From Saprospiraceae bacterium UBA7328 (GTDB lineage: Bacteria > Bacteroidota > Bacteroidia > Chitinophagales > Saprospiraceae), in the NCBI GenBank assembly GCA_002471345.1, contig DKPS01000242.1, positions 1 to 44,705 of the forward strand: 44,705 nucleotides of DNA. Direction: 5' to 3'. The translations under genes and the position numbers were made by a program. The notes under the pieces are model-generated. The model was not told where the DNA came from and ran no database searches. It saw nothing but the letters and a program-made list of their open reading frames with translations. Below are positions 8,163-17,583 of this stretch, in pieces; the first letter of the stretch is position 1; every line of letters starts with the position of its first letter.

Positions 8163-8999
8163 ATGAGTATGGAAATTGTTCATACAATCCACCTATTAGA
8201 AGAACTCGATCAAATGTTAATTGATCTGTTGTCCTCCTTATCGGAAAAAAAATGGCAATCCAAAACAAGTTCATCTTCTTGGACAGTAAAGGATATTGCT
8301 GTTCACCTTTTAGATGGGAACTTACGTACGCTTTCAATGTTAAGAGATGGCTTTTATGGAGAATTTCCTGAAAATGGTAAAACTTATGATGGAATGGTCC
8401 AATTCCTCAACAGATTGAATTCTGATTGGACGGTAGCTATGAAAAGACTCAGTCCTCAAGTCATTATTGACCTTTTGAAGTCCAGTGGTAAAGAGTATCG
8501 TGAATATTTATATAGTTTGGAAATGGATGATACGGCTGTTTTTGCCGTACAATGGATGGGTAATGAGGAAACCCTTAATTGGATGCATATTGCAAGGGAA
8601 TACACTGAAAAATGGCATCATCAACAACAAATCGTTGAAGCCACAATTGAGAATTCTGAGTTGCTGAAAAGCAGATACATGAGGCCTTATTTGGAAACAT
8701 CAATGTTAGCTGTTCCATATCACTACAAATCTGTGACTGCTGATGAAGGTAAATCGCTGAGCATAGAAGTCTCTGGACTAAATTTTAACTCATTTTGGAC
8801 AATTCAAAGTGATGGGAGTTTATGGAAATTTGTTGAATCTAACTTTAAAGTCAATTCTCAAATTAAGATTCCAGCACATGTTATTTGGAAAGTATTCTCG
8901 AAACAGATTGGATTTAAAGAAGCTTTAAATCAAGTACAAATTAGTGGTGATAGATTGCTGGCTATTCACATTTTGAAAATGGTGGCGGTAATGGCATAA
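8163..8999 (+). CDS. DinB-like / maleylpyruvate isomerase N-terminal domain protein
   Basis: 278 residues from an ATG at 8163; a TTG one codon earlier is possible but unnecessary. The first 160 residues look like the DinB/mycothiol-dependent isomerase four-helix bundle. The segment SSWTVKDIAVHLLDGN holds one conserved His and EYTEKWHHQQQIVE holds the other two, a pattern that binds a divalent metal in this superfamily. The C-terminal part (about 190-278) resembles the small extra domain seen in some members. Bacteroidota do not make mycothiol, so the thiol partner and substrate are unknown. It stands alone, 79 nt after the uridylyltransferase gene. Confidence 0.6.
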   Translation: MSMEIVHTIHLLEELDQMLIDLLSSLSEKKWQSKTSSSSWTVKDIAVHLLDGNLRTLSMLRDGFYGEFPENGKTYDGMVQFLNRLNSDWTVAMKRLSPQVIIDLLKSSGKEYREYLYSLEMDDTAVFAVQWMGNEETLNWMHIAREYTEKWHHQQQIVEATIENSELLKSRYMRPYLETSMLAVPYHYKSVTADEGKSLSIEVSGLNFNSFWTIQSDGSLWKFVESNFKVNSQIKIPAHVIWKVFSKQIGFKEALNQVQISGDRLLAIHILKMVAVMA

Positions 9000-9170
9000 T
9001 CAGACTGCGACTTCTTAGCTGACATCTGATTAAAGCACAATTCAAAATTCCAAATATGTTATATATCTACAAAAAGTTATGAATTAATGATTCCTGACAG
9101 ATAACTTACAAAAAGCTAGGTATAAACCCTTAGATAATGCGATGACATAAGAATTAATTTGGCAGTCCCA

Positions 9171-9527
9171 ATGAAATTACTGATTACGATGAATGCCGTA
9201 CAAAATATACCAGAAGTAAGCAAAGAAGTATTTGAAGCTTTACTATTAATTTATGCTTCACACACAGATTTAGAGTTTTCTAAAGTCGACAAAAGCCAAA
9301 TCGTAACTTCATTTGGTTATGATACCTATGAATCTGCTAATCAACTCTTCGGCAAATTAAGAGAATATGAATTGCTCCGAAGCATCTGCGATTTACGACA
9401 ATTGTATTATCCTGGAACTGAGGGAAAGAATCAAATTCTTGGTATGGTAAAAACCCATTTTAAAGTTGATGGTGATTTTAGCAAATTGGAAAGAACTCAG
9501 TTTGATTTCTTGAAAATGATGCTCTAG
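9171..9527 (+). CDS. Hypothetical protein, small, possibly winged-helix-like
   Basis: 118 residues from the ATG at 9171; a TTG at 9159 would add four. I do not recognise the family. The chain is soluble and mostly helical by eye, without signal peptide or membrane segment. The segment around SKVDKSQIVTSFGYDTYESA followed by NQLFGKLREYELLR could form a helix-turn-helix with a following wing, but no diagnostic motif supports DNA binding. It is isolated, with non-coding gaps on both sides. A long hairpin follows its stop codon by 67 nt, so the hairpin could be part of its 3' untranslated region. Confidence 0.6.
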   Translation: MKLLITMNAVQNIPEVSKEVFEALLLIYASHTDLEFSKVDKSQIVTSFGYDTYESANQLFGKLREYELLRSICDLRQLYYPGTEGKNQILGMVKTHFKVDGDFSKLERTQFDFLKMML

Positions 9528-9594
9528 TTTGATCTTTAACCACAGCTCGAAGTTCTAGTATTAAACTCTACCTGAACCAGTTTCTTTTTTCAAT

Positions 9595-9758
9595 GAAGTG
9601 ATTTAATAACTATGTCGTCTGTTGAAGATAACGGATTGATTTTCAATAGTTTGCCAAATTTGAAATGCATAGCTATACTTACGATTTGATAATTTTGCTA
9701 AGAAATTGAAGATCAATGTGTTGTCTGCAGTCGATGAGAAAAGTTTTTAAATCACTTC
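9595..9758 (+). repeat. Long imperfect hairpin (candidate structured RNA) upstream of der
   Basis: The arms 9595-9662 and 9690-9758 are reverse-complementary almost throughout. The outer stem GAAGTGATTTAA/TTAAATCACTTC is perfect for 12 bp and extends to 17 bp with one T-T mismatch. A second strong block pairs 9635-9647 with 9705-9717. Between and inside these, pairing continues in register with a single bulge near 9741. All nine transition-type mismatches I found are G-T, so they pair as G-U in RNA of this strand, and none is A-C. That bias points to a transcribed plus-strand RNA rather than a decaying DNA palindrome. No T-run follows, so it is not a standard terminator. Function unknown. Confidence 0.5.
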
Positions 9759-9773
9759 TATGTAATAACAAAC

Positions 9774-9781
9774 TATATTTG
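9774..9781 (+). promoter_or_regulatory. Candidate -7 promoter element of der
   Basis: TATATTTG followed by CACC matches TAnnTTTG exactly and lies 20 nt before the der ATG. It begins 15 nt after the end of the long hairpin, so the hairpin is probably not in the der leader. No convincing -33 element was found. Confidence 0.45.
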
Positions 9782-9801
9782 CACCTCATTCCAATATTTT
9801 C

Positions 9802-11112
9802 ATGTCGTATATAGTAGCTATAGTAGGACGTCCCAATGTGGGTAAATCTACATTGTATAATCGCCTCATTGGAGAGCGCCTGGCCATCATTGATGATGTG
9901 AGCGGGGTCACTCGAGATCGTATATATGGTCACTCAGTCTGGAATGGTAAAGACATTACCGTTATTGATACTGGAGGATTTGTAAAAAATTCTGAGGATG
10001 TTTTTGAGGCAGCGATTAGGGATCAGGTTCAAATTGCAGTTGATGAAGCTGATGTGATTATTTTTATGGGAGACGTCACTACTGGTATTACTTATCTCGA
10101 CGACCAGATAGCTGATATGTTGAGAAGAAGCACAAAGCCGGTTGTTGTATGTGTTAACAAAGTTGACAATCATGCAAGGCAACTTTCAGCTAATGAATTT
10201 TGGGCACTAGGGTTTGACAATACCTTTTTTGTGAGTTCGATAAATGGTAGCGGCACTGGTGACCTTTTGGATGCAGTGGTTGATCTTTTACCCGAAAAAG
10301 AAATTGTTGAAGACGATCCAGAACTTCCCAGAATAGCTGTGGTAGGCCAACCGAATGTAGGTAAGTCTTCTTTTGTAAATGCATTATTAGGAGAGGAGAG
10401 AAATATAGTTACCGATATAGCTGGTACTACTAGAGATTCAGTTAATTCGAGATATACTAAGTTTGGGCAAGATTTCATCTTGGTGGATACAGCAGGTATC
10501 AGGAAGAAAAGTAAAGTACACGAAAACTTAGAATTCTATTCCGTGATTAGGGCAGTGAAGGCAATTGAAGATGCAGATATATGCTTGCTCATGATAGATG
10601 CCCAAACAGGTGTAGAAACTCAAGACATGAAGATTTTTTCCTTGATTCAAAAAAGAAGAAAAGGAATAGTTATCATGGTCAATAAGTGGGATCTTATTGA
10701 AAATAAAGAGACAAATTCTGTACGTGATTATGAAAATGCTATTAAAAGAAGAATCTCACCTTTTAATGATGTTCCTATTCTTTTTGCATCAGCATTAGAG
10801 AAACAACGCATTTTCAAGGCTGTAGAATTATTGATGAAAGTCCATAAAAATAGGACTAAAAAAATCAAGACTTCTGAACTTAATGAAGTAATGCAAGAGG
10901 CAATGGAGAAATATCCCCCTCCAGCACACAGAGGCAGATTGATCAAAATCAAATATGTTACCCAATTGCCTACCTATTTCCCTTCATTTGCTTTCTTTTG
11001 TAATCATCCTAAACATGTGAAAGAATCTTATAGAAATTATCTAGAGAACCAATTAAGAGAAAGTTTTGATCTTACTGGGGTACCCATTAATGTTCACTTT
11101 AGGGAGAAATAG
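9802..11112 (+). CDS. der: Ribosome-associated GTPase Der (EngA)
   Basis: 436-residue double-Era GTPase needed for 50S ribosomal subunit assembly. The first GTPase domain has GRPNVGKST (9-17), DTGG (56-59) and NKVD (119-122). The second has GQPNVGKSS (182-190), a DTAG switch motif and NKWD. The remaining 85 or so residues form the KH-like C-terminal domain that contacts rRNA. Length and order are normal for the family. It begins a rightward run with rfbC, 8 nt after its stop, although the functions of the two are unrelated. Confidence 0.97.
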   Translation: MSYIVAIVGRPNVGKSTLYNRLIGERLAIIDDVSGVTRDRIYGHSVWNGKDITVIDTGGFVKNSEDVFEAAIRDQVQIAVDEADVIIFMGDVTTGITYLDDQIADMLRRSTKPVVVCVNKVDNHARQLSANEFWALGFDNTFFVSSINGSGTGDLLDAVVDLLPEKEIVEDDPELPRIAVVGQPNVGKSSFVNALLGEERNIVTDIAGTTRDSVNSRYTKFGQDFILVDTAGIRKKSKVHENLEFYSVIRAVKAIEDADICLLMIDAQTGVETQDMKIFSLIQKRRKGIVIMVNKWDLIENKETNSVRDYENAIKRRISPFNDVPILFASALEKQRIFKAVELLMKVHKNRTKKIKTSELNEVMQEAMEKYPPPAHRGRLIKIKYVTQLPTYFPSFAFFCNHPKHVKESYRNYLENQLRESFDLTGVPINVHFREK

Positions 11113-11120
11113 TAAATAGG

Positions 11121-11666
11121 ATGGAATTTTTTGATACCGGCATTGATGGCCTTAAACTAATTAAGCCTAGAATTTTTCCAGATAGTCGAGGATATTTTTT
11201 CGAAAGTTTTAGTAAGACTAAATTTCCTGATGATTCAATTTATGATTGGGTGCAAGACAATGAATCTAAGTCGACTCGTGGTGTTTTAAGAGGTCTTCAT
11301 TATCAAACAGGGAAACATGCACAGGCTAAATTGGTAAGGGCTGTTGTAGGTGCTATATATGATGTCGTTGTTGATATTAGGCCAGATTCTGACACTTTTG
11401 GTAAATGGTACGGGACAGAACTCAATGATCAGAATAAATTGCAATTGCTTATTCCAAGAGGATTCGCGCATGGGTTTTTAGTGCTTTCTGAAGAAGCAAT
11501 ATTTTCATATAAATGTGACAATTACTACAATGAAGAATCCGAAGGAGGAATCCTCTATTCTGATAAAAATTTAGAAATTGATTGGCCTTTAGACGACCTT
11601 TCATTTCAGTTGTCGGAGAAAGATGCAAGACTCCCAAATTTCGGTCAGCATAAACCATTTAGATAA
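11121..11666 (+). CDS. rfbC: dTDP-4-dehydrorhamnose 3,5-epimerase
   Basis: 181-residue RmlC cupin enzyme that epimerises C3 and C5 of dTDP-4-keto-6-deoxyglucose in dTDP-L-rhamnose synthesis. Family landmarks are IFPDSRGYFFESF (18-30), VLRGLHYQ (55-62, with catalytic His60), and the RGFAHGFLVLSEEA segment. Its stop codon shares one base with the start codon of rfbD, so the two are coupled. The first two enzymes of the pathway, RmlA and RmlB, are not in this window. Rhamnose is probably destined for surface polysaccharide. Confidence 0.95.
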   Translation: MEFFDTGIDGLKLIKPRIFPDSRGYFFESFSKTKFPDDSIYDWVQDNESKSTRGVLRGLHYQTGKHAQAKLVRAVVGAIYDVVVDIRPDSDTFGKWYGTELNDQNKLQLLIPRGFAHGFLVLSEEAIFSYKCDNYYNEESEGGILYSDKNLEIDWPLDDLSFQLSEKDARLPNFGQHKPFR

Positions 11667-12553
11667 TGTCTGTTTTAATACTTGTCACAGGAGCTAATGG
11701 GCAACTTGGAAAAGAATTACAACTACAAGCAAGTGAGCATCCTGATTTTCAATTTCATTTTTATGGGAGCTCATTATTAGACTTGTCTTCTCAATTTTCT
11801 ATTGAATCAATTGTTTCAAATACCCCTTTTGATTATGTGATCAACTGTGGGGCATATACACAGGTCGACAAAGCTGAAGACGAGACAAATAGGGCTTATG
11901 AGATCAATGGCACAGCTTTAAAATATTTGAGTGCTGCTTGTAATAATATTGGTTCTACACTCATACACATTTCTACTGATTATGTCTATGATAGTATAAA
12001 TGGAAGGCCTATTATTGAGACAGATCCGTCTAATCCTAAAAGTACTTATGCAAAAAGTAAACTAATAGGAGAGGAGTATATTCAACAATTATGTCAAAAA
12101 TGGATAATTATACGTACCTCGTGGGTCTATTCTTCATTTGGTCATAATTTTGTCAAGACGATGTTGCGACTAGGAAATAGTCGAGATAAATTAAGTATAG
12201 TCAATGACCAAATTGGTACGCCAACTTATGTATCTGATATAGCCGAAGTGATCCTTAATTTCGTTATGAAGATGGAGAATCGTGATGTTATGTCATCACT
12301 TCACAATGAAATATATAATTTTAGCAATCAAGGAATTACATCTTGGGATGCATTCGCGAAAAAAATTTTCGATCTTAGTGATATTGATTGTGAGGTGAAA
12401 GGTATCACCTCTGAGGAATATGGAGCTAAAGCACCGAGACCATCATGGAGCGTATTATCAAAAGAAAAAATAGAATCTACACTTGGTATAGAAATCAGAG
12501 AATGGGAATCAGCCCTACGCGATTGTTTGGATCGTTTGAAGAGCAAATCATAA
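11666..12553 (+). CDS. rfbD: dTDP-4-dehydrorhamnose reductase
   Basis: 295-residue short-chain dehydrogenase/reductase catalysing the last step to dTDP-L-rhamnose with NAD(P)H. The cofactor motif is TGANGQLG (8-15), the active-site pair is Y128-x3-K132 within STYAKSK, and the CGAYTQVDKAE segment is typical of RmlD. It overlaps rfbC by one base. Its 3' end is overlapped by the likely start region of the following secreted protein gene, which is read in another frame. Confidence 0.95.
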   Translation: MSVLILVTGANGQLGKELQLQASEHPDFQFHFYGSSLLDLSSQFSIESIVSNTPFDYVINCGAYTQVDKAEDETNRAYEINGTALKYLSAACNNIGSTLIHISTDYVYDSINGRPIIETDPSNPKSTYAKSKLIGEEYIQQLCQKWIIIRTSWVYSSFGHNFVKTMLRLGNSRDKLSIVNDQIGTPTYVSDIAEVILNFVMKMENRDVMSSLHNEIYNFSNQGITSWDAFAKKIFDLSDIDCEVKGITSEEYGAKAPRPSWSVLSKEKIESTLGIEIREWESALRDCLDRLKSKS

Positions 12554-15273
12554 AGTCTTTTGCTTTAAAACTTGTTTGTGGTTGTATTGCCTTCCTGGGT
12601 ATATCGAATTTGTCTTTTGCTACCCACAATAGGGCAGGAGAAATCACCTATGTGCAAATAGATGAATTGACCATTAGAGCAACAATAACAACTTATACGA
12701 AAACTTCAAGTTTTTCAGCAGATAGAGATAGTGTTGAGATGTTTTGGGGTGATGGGACGAGTCAATTTGTAAAAAGAGACAATGGGAAAGGAAGTCCTAT
12801 AGAAAATGATGTAAAGATTAATTATTACACAGCTGAGCATACATATCCTTCTCGAGGTACTTACACAATGGGAATGCTAGACCCCAATAGAGTAGCAGGA
12901 ATACTAAATGTAGATTTTCCAAATTCAGTGAACATTACTTTTTATGTCCAAACTACTTTCACTTTGCTCAATACTCAGTTTCAAGGAAGCAATAGCTCGG
13001 TAATATTACTTCAGCCACCAATTGATTTAGCTTGTGTAGAAAAGGTATTTGTCCATAATCCCAACGCTTTTGATCCTGATGGAGATAGTATATCTTATGA
13101 ATTTGCCGTACCATTTCAGGATGCAGGTATGGAGGTGCCAAATTATCTTTTTCCTGATCAACTTAATCCAGGACCTAACAATGTACTAACCATAGATCCC
13201 ATAACAGGAGAAATAAGATGGGATTCACCAAAGACTCAAGGAGAAGTCAATATTACGATAAGGATCAATGAGTACAGAGAAGGAGTATTAATAAATTCTT
13301 TGATAAGAGATATGCAAGTTACGGTGACTTCTTGTATAGATGATCCTACTCCACCTACTATAGAAGTACCCAATGAAATATGCGTGATTGCAGGTGAAAA
13401 AATAGAATTAGATGTCATTACTAATGATTTGGATGAAGAGGATTTAGTGATTATTTCTGCTACGGGAGGACCTTTTTTATTAGATAATTCACCTGCTGAA
13501 TTTAACCCTCTAGATACCTATGCTCCTCCTCCTGTTACTACTCGATTTATATGGCAAACTACATGTCATCATGTAAGGAAAGAAGCTTACCAAGTAGTTT
13601 TCAAAAGTGTAGATGACAGTCGAGATAGAATGGGAGATGTGCAAGGTCTAGCTACATTAAAGACGCTTACTATTAGGGTAGTAGCTCCACCTCCACTTGA
13701 TCCTGATGGTGAGGTAAAAGATAGAGGTGTAGAATTAACTTGGGAATCACCCTATAGATGTGAAGGTGCGGCTGACGAGTTTTTTAGAGGGTTTACCATT
13801 TGGAGAAGGAACAATAGCAAAGTGGTACCAATTGACACTTGTAAAGGGGGACTAGATGGATTTGGTTATGAAAAAGTGATCTTCTTAACTAATGAAATCA
13901 GAAATGGAAGATACTTTGCTAAAGACGATGATGTAATGAGAGGCCAGATTTATTGTTATAGAATTGTTGCTGAATTTGCAAAACTTTCAGCTTCTGGTAA
14001 CCCTTTCAATTTGGTAGAAAGTATCCGATCTGAAGAGGTGTGTTTAGAGTTCCTTCAAGATAGACCTTTATTAACTAAAGTTTCAGTAAATACAACTGAT
14101 CCTCTCAGTGGAATGGTAGAGATAAACTGGGTTCCTCCTGTCGCTAATGATTTAGATATTATTGCTAATCCTGGTCCGTACAGATACAGTTTGCTTCATA
14201 AGGATGGAGGAGGTACTTATAGTGAAATAGGTTCATTTCCTTTTGTTGATTTTATCCAGACACATACATTGGCATTTACTCATGAAAACCTGAATACAGA
14301 ATCAGCCCAACATACCTATAAAATGGACTTTTATACAGCAGAAGAAGATGTAGTTTTTTCATCTTCTCCAGAAGCGTCATCTCTATTTTTAAATTTAAGG
14401 GCTTCAGATAACCTAATTGATCTTTCATGGAATGAGAATGTGCCTTGGAGTAATTTTGAATATGACATTTTTAAACAAAATGATTCTGGAGGTTTTGATT
14501 CTATTGGTTTGGCAACTACAAGATCCTTCACAGACTTTAATGTAGAAAATGGAACAGAATATTGCTACAAAGTTGTTTCAAAAGGCCAATATAGAATTGA
14601 CAGAGTTCCAGGGATTCTAATTAATGAGTCGCAGATAGCCTGTGCTTTTCCTCTAGATACTGTGCCTCCATGCCAGGTGAGCCTTAATGTTTCTAACTTA
14701 TGTGACGATCAAGGGCTAGTAGGAACTGCTGATGAGTTTATTAACAATTTAAGTTGGAGAGCTGTCGGTTGTAATGATGATAGTGACATTATTCAATACA
14801 ACATTTATTATGCAGAATTTGAAGATGAATTTCTTGAGTTGATTGGAAGTACTGATGCTACTACTAGTAGTTTTGTACACCGACCTGATGGTGGTATTTC
14901 TGGATGTTATGCAGTGACCACTTTAGATATTGTAGGTAATGAAAGTCTGTTTAGCAATAAAATTTGTCTTGATAATTGTCCATTGTATGAATTACCAAAT
15001 ACATTCACACCAAATGGAGATGGGGCTAACGATTTATTTATTCCAAGGATAAACCGATTTATAGCTACTATTAATTTGGAAGTGTATAATAAATGGGGCC
15101 AAGTTGTCTTTAAAACAGATGATCCTGAAATCAATTGGAATGGAACGAATATAGGTGGTAAAGACCTTGCTGATGGTTCTTATTATTATACAGCAAGGGT
15201 TGTAGAAAAAAGACTTACGGGGAATTTTGAACAAGAAAAGGTCCTCACAGGATATATCAATTTGATCAGATAA
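12502..15273 (+). CDS. Large secreted protein with gliding-motility (type B) T9SS C-terminal domain
   Basis: About 920 residues. A signal peptide is visible just after a variable N-terminus: a hydrophobic stretch centred on CGCIAFLGISNLSFA, then THNRAGE. The middle holds a beta-rich N-terminal region with FDPDGDSISYEFA, resembling cadherin/PKD-like modules, and several fibronectin-III-like repeats containing YCYKV or YRIV strands. The last 90 residues are the gliding-motility-associated domain, with LPNTFTPNGDGANDLF, VYNKWGQVVF and DGSYYYT, which targets proteins to the type IX secretion system. The start is uncertain. The ATG at 12502 overlaps rfbD by 52 nt, an ATG at 12445 and a TTG at 12523 are also in frame, and no start codon follows the rfbD stop before the signal peptide. 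A surface adhesin role is inferred. Confidence 0.85.
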   Translation: MGISPTRLFGSFEEQIIKSFALKLVCGCIAFLGISNLSFATHNRAGEITYVQIDELTIRATITTYTKTSSFSADRDSVEMFWGDGTSQFVKRDNGKGSPIENDVKINYYTAEHTYPSRGTYTMGMLDPNRVAGILNVDFPNSVNITFYVQTTFTLLNTQFQGSNSSVILLQPPIDLACVEKVFVHNPNAFDPDGDSISYEFAVPFQDAGMEVPNYLFPDQLNPGPNNVLTIDPITGEIRWDSPKTQGEVNITIRINEYREGVLINSLIRDMQVTVTSCIDDPTPPTIEVPNEICVIAGEKIELDVITNDLDEEDLVIISATGGPFLLDNSPAEFNPLDTYAPPPVTTRFIWQTTCHHVRKEAYQVVFKSVDDSRDRMGDVQGLATLKTLTIRVVAPPPLDPDGEVKDRGVELTWESPYRCEGAADEFFRGFTIWRRNNSKVVPIDTCKGGLDGFGYEKVIFLTNEIRNGRYFAKDDDVMRGQIYCYRIVAEFAKLSASGNPFNLVESIRSEEVCLEFLQDRPLLTKVSVNTTDPLSGMVEINWVPPVANDLDIIANPGPYRYSLLHKDGGGTYSEIGSFPFVDFIQTHTLAFTHENLNTESAQHTYKMDFYTAEEDVVFSSSPEASSLFLNLRASDNLIDLSWNENVPWSNFEYDIFKQNDSGGFDSIGLATTRSFTDFNVENGTEYCYKVVSKGQYRIDRVPGILINESQIACAFPLDTVPPCQVSLNVSNLCDDQGLVGTADEFINNLSWRAVGCNDDSDIIQYNIYYAEFEDEFLELIGSTDATTSSFVHRPDGGISGCYAVTTLDIVGNESLFSNKICLDNCPLYELPNTFTPNGDGANDLFIPRINRFIATINLEVYNKWGQVVFKTDDPEINWNGTNIGGKDLADGSYYYTARVVEKRLTGNFEQEKVLTGYINLIR

Positions 15274-15278
15274 AACAT

Positions 15279-15881
15279 ATGTTCACAGGCATAGTTGAAG
15301 AAATAGGTATTGTAGAGAAAATTACGTCCAAAGGAACCAACAAAACCTTCGTGGTGTCCTCACCAATATCAGAAGAATTAAAAGTAGATCAAAGCATAGC
15401 GCATAATGGTGTTTGCCTAACTGTAGAGTCTGTTTTGACCGGAACACACACCATTACTGCGATCAATGAGACTCTGGAGAAATCTAATCTTGATCTGTGG
15501 AAAGAAGGCGATTTTGTCAACCTTGAGAGATGCATGAAAGTAGGAGATAGACTCGATGGGCATATAGTTCAAGGTCATGTAGATGACACAGGACTATGTG
15601 TTGGAAGGGAAAACCAAGATGGAAGTTGGATTTTTATATTTTCATATGACAGTCAGCATAAAGGACTTCTGATCAATAAAGGATCAATTACCGTAAATGG
15701 TACTAGTCTTACAGTGGTAGATTGCAATGATTCAGAATTTCAAGTAGCAATAATACCCTATACCTATGAAAATACAGTCTTCAAAAGCATAGCTATAGGT
15801 ACTTCCGTGAACCTAGAGTTTGATATACTAGGTAAGTATATATTAAAGTCTTTTGGAAACTATGTTTCAAATGTAAAGTAA
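15279..15881 (+). CDS. ribE: Riboflavin synthase alpha subunit
   Basis: 200-residue enzyme that dismutates two 6,7-dimethyl-8-ribityllumazine molecules to riboflavin. It starts with the family hallmark MFTGIVEEIG and contains the two lumazine-binding repeats, each about 95 residues, with NGVCLTV in the first and GTSLTV in the second, plus GHIVQGHVD linking them. Length is normal. It follows the secreted protein gene by 5 nt, so it may be read from the same transcript. No other riboflavin gene is in the window. Confidence 0.96.
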   Translation: MFTGIVEEIGIVEKITSKGTNKTFVVSSPISEELKVDQSIAHNGVCLTVESVLTGTHTITAINETLEKSNLDLWKEGDFVNLERCMKVGDRLDGHIVQGHVDDTGLCVGRENQDGSWIFIFSYDSQHKGLLINKGSITVNGTSLTVVDCNDSEFQVAIIPYTYENTVFKSIAIGTSVNLEFDILGKYILKSFGNYVSNVK

Positions 15882-15966
15882 TAGTCACTTCTTCATATAT
15901 AGCTTATTTGTAAAATGTCTTGCACATTGGACGACTTCACTGGTGTCTTCTGGCTTACATCTTGGA

Positions 15967-15974
15967 TAGCTTTG
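15967..15974 (+). promoter_or_regulatory. Candidate -7 promoter element of the peroxidase gene
   Basis: TAGCTTTG matches the TAnnTTTG consensus and lies 25 nt before the ATG at 16000. The 118-nt gap after ribE contains no other obvious signal, and no -33 TTG is evident at 19-21 nt. Confidence 0.35.
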
Positions 15975-15999
15975 AATCGTTCTAAATCGTTAGCACCCT

Positions 16000-17583
16000 A
16001 TGTATAACTTGAACAATCCAAGACTTATGTCCTTATTGATGACGTTCATATTTGTAACGTCACTCTCAGCCCAGAATAGTACAGACTATTATAAAAATAG
16101 AACCATAGATGGCTCCTTTAATGATCTTTCAAATGAAGATGAAGGAATGATGGGAAAAGCATTTCTACGTAAAGGAACAGCTTTGTATGGACCTGATGGT
16201 TATTCTATGATAACTGGCCCTAACCCAAGAGAACTCTCAAACCTTTTGTGCAATCAGACTGAAGATCAAGCCAATAAATATGGACTGAGTTCTTTGGTCT
16301 TTACATTTCTTCAATTCATAGATCATGATATTACTTTTTCTGAAGGTGGGGGAGAGTTTTCTCCTATTAGGGTTCCTCAAGGTGACCCTCTTTTTGATCC
16401 TATGAATTCTGGAATGGTTATGATACCTTTTACTAGATCTAAAGCACATGATGGAACAGGTTCTGATGAAAACAATCCAAGACAACAAACAAATGGCCTT
16501 ACAGCATGGATGGATGCAGGAAATGTTTATGGAAATGATGAGTCTAGAGCAGCTTGGTTGAGATCTGGAGAATGCGGTAAGCTTAAAGTGTATTCTACAC
16601 CAAATGGAGACCTTCTTCCTTGTAATACTCTTTCTGGAGATTGTAATGAAGAACCTCATGAATCAGCTCCACATATGGATATGGATAGAGATCATAGTGG
16701 TAATCTTAGAGTGCTTTTTGTAGCTGGAGATGTCAGAGCTAATGAGCAGCCAGGGCTTACAGCCTTACATGCTTTATTTGTAAGAGAACATAATAGAATA
16801 TGCGATGAATTGATATCCTTTGGTAAGTGCGATGATGAAGCTAATTATCAGTATGCCAGAAAGATGGTAAATGGAGTGATCCAATCCATTTTTTACAACG
16901 AATTGGGACCAATACTTGGATTAAATTTAGGATCATCATCATATAGAAGGAGTAAATCTCCTGAAATATTTAATTCTTTTGCCACCACAGCATTTAGGAC
17001 AGGCCATACTATGGTTTCAGAAAATATCCCTGTTATTCCTGATGAATGTGGTGAAATATCCGAGGAATTGACTTTGGCTCAATCATTTTTCAATCCATCA
17101 TTTATTCAGCAAAATGGTTTGGACGGAATTCTAAGAGGACTATATAGTCAAGAGCAACAAGAAGTGGATTTACATTTGGTATCTGCGATAAGAAACTTTC
17201 TTTTCGGCCCTCCAGGAGCAGGAGGACTAGATCTAGCTGCTCTTAACATTCAGAGAGGACGAGATCATGGTTTGCCTGATTTTAACACTCTAAGGCAACA
17301 ATTTGGATTGAAAAGGCTTAGAAACTTCAGACAACTGACAAAAAATTCTGATTTAAGGGAGAAACTTGAAGCAAGTTATGGAAGTGTAAATAATATGGAT
17401 CCTTGGGTAGGAATGTTAGCAGAAGATCATGCATCTAATAGCCCATTTGGGAAGACCATTCAACAAATATTATCAGCTCAGTTTAAAAATATTAGAAGAG
17501 CTGACAGATTCTATTATACCAGAGATAGATTTATCAGTAGAAAAGATAGAAATGAAATATCGAGAACCAGACTTCTGATGTAA
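16000..17583 (+). CDS. Secreted animal-type haem peroxidase, N-terminal part of a frameshifted gene
   Basis: 527 residues with a signal peptide ending near LSAQ (residues 22-25), then an animal-haem-peroxidase (peroxidasin-cyclooxygenase) domain. The distal His is in FIDHDITF (His109). The catalytic Arg is in REHNRI (Arg262) and the proximal His is in FRTGHT (His336). NIQRGRDHGLPDFN is also typical. The domain should continue to a family-typical SDVIRRNTG. Instead this frame ends in RTRLLM and a stop, and the expected residues follow in the -1 frame. One base seems missing near 17572-17576. As written, the product lacks its secretion tail, so it is either a recent pseudogene or a sequencing error. 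An internal ATG at 16027 is an alternative start. Confidence 0.85.
   Translation: MYNLNNPRLMSLLMTFIFVTSLSAQNSTDYYKNRTIDGSFNDLSNEDEGMMGKAFLRKGTALYGPDGYSMITGPNPRELSNLLCNQTEDQANKYGLSSLVFTFLQFIDHDITFSEGGGEFSPIRVPQGDPLFDPMNSGMVMIPFTRSKAHDGTGSDENNPRQQTNGLTAWMDAGNVYGNDESRAAWLRSGECGKLKVYSTPNGDLLPCNTLSGDCNEEPHESAPHMDMDRDHSGNLRVLFVAGDVRANEQPGLTALHALFVREHNRICDELISFGKCDDEANYQYARKMVNGVIQSIFYNELGPILGLNLGSSSYRRSKSPEIFNSFATTAFRTGHTMVSENIPVIPDECGEISEELTLAQSFFNPSFIQQNGLDGILRGLYSQEQQEVDLHLVSAIRNFLFGPPGAGGLDLAALNIQRGRDHGLPDFNTLRQQFGLKRLRNFRQLTKNSDLREKLEASYGSVNNMDPWVGMLAEDHASNSPFGKTIQQILSAQFKNIRRADRFYYTRDRFISRKDRNEISRTRLLM

Noticed and set aside
9595..9758. 6S RNA or T-run terminator identity for the long hairpin
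   Set aside because: Pairing runs almost through the centre with no large asymmetric bubble as in 6S RNA, and there is no T-run after it; left as an unassigned structured element.
17556..17583. Programmed -1 ribosomal frameshift joining the two peroxidase frames
   Set aside because: The overlap in which both frames are open holds no X-XXY-YYZ slippery heptamer and no clear downstream pseudoknot; a simple one-base loss or sequencing error is more likely.
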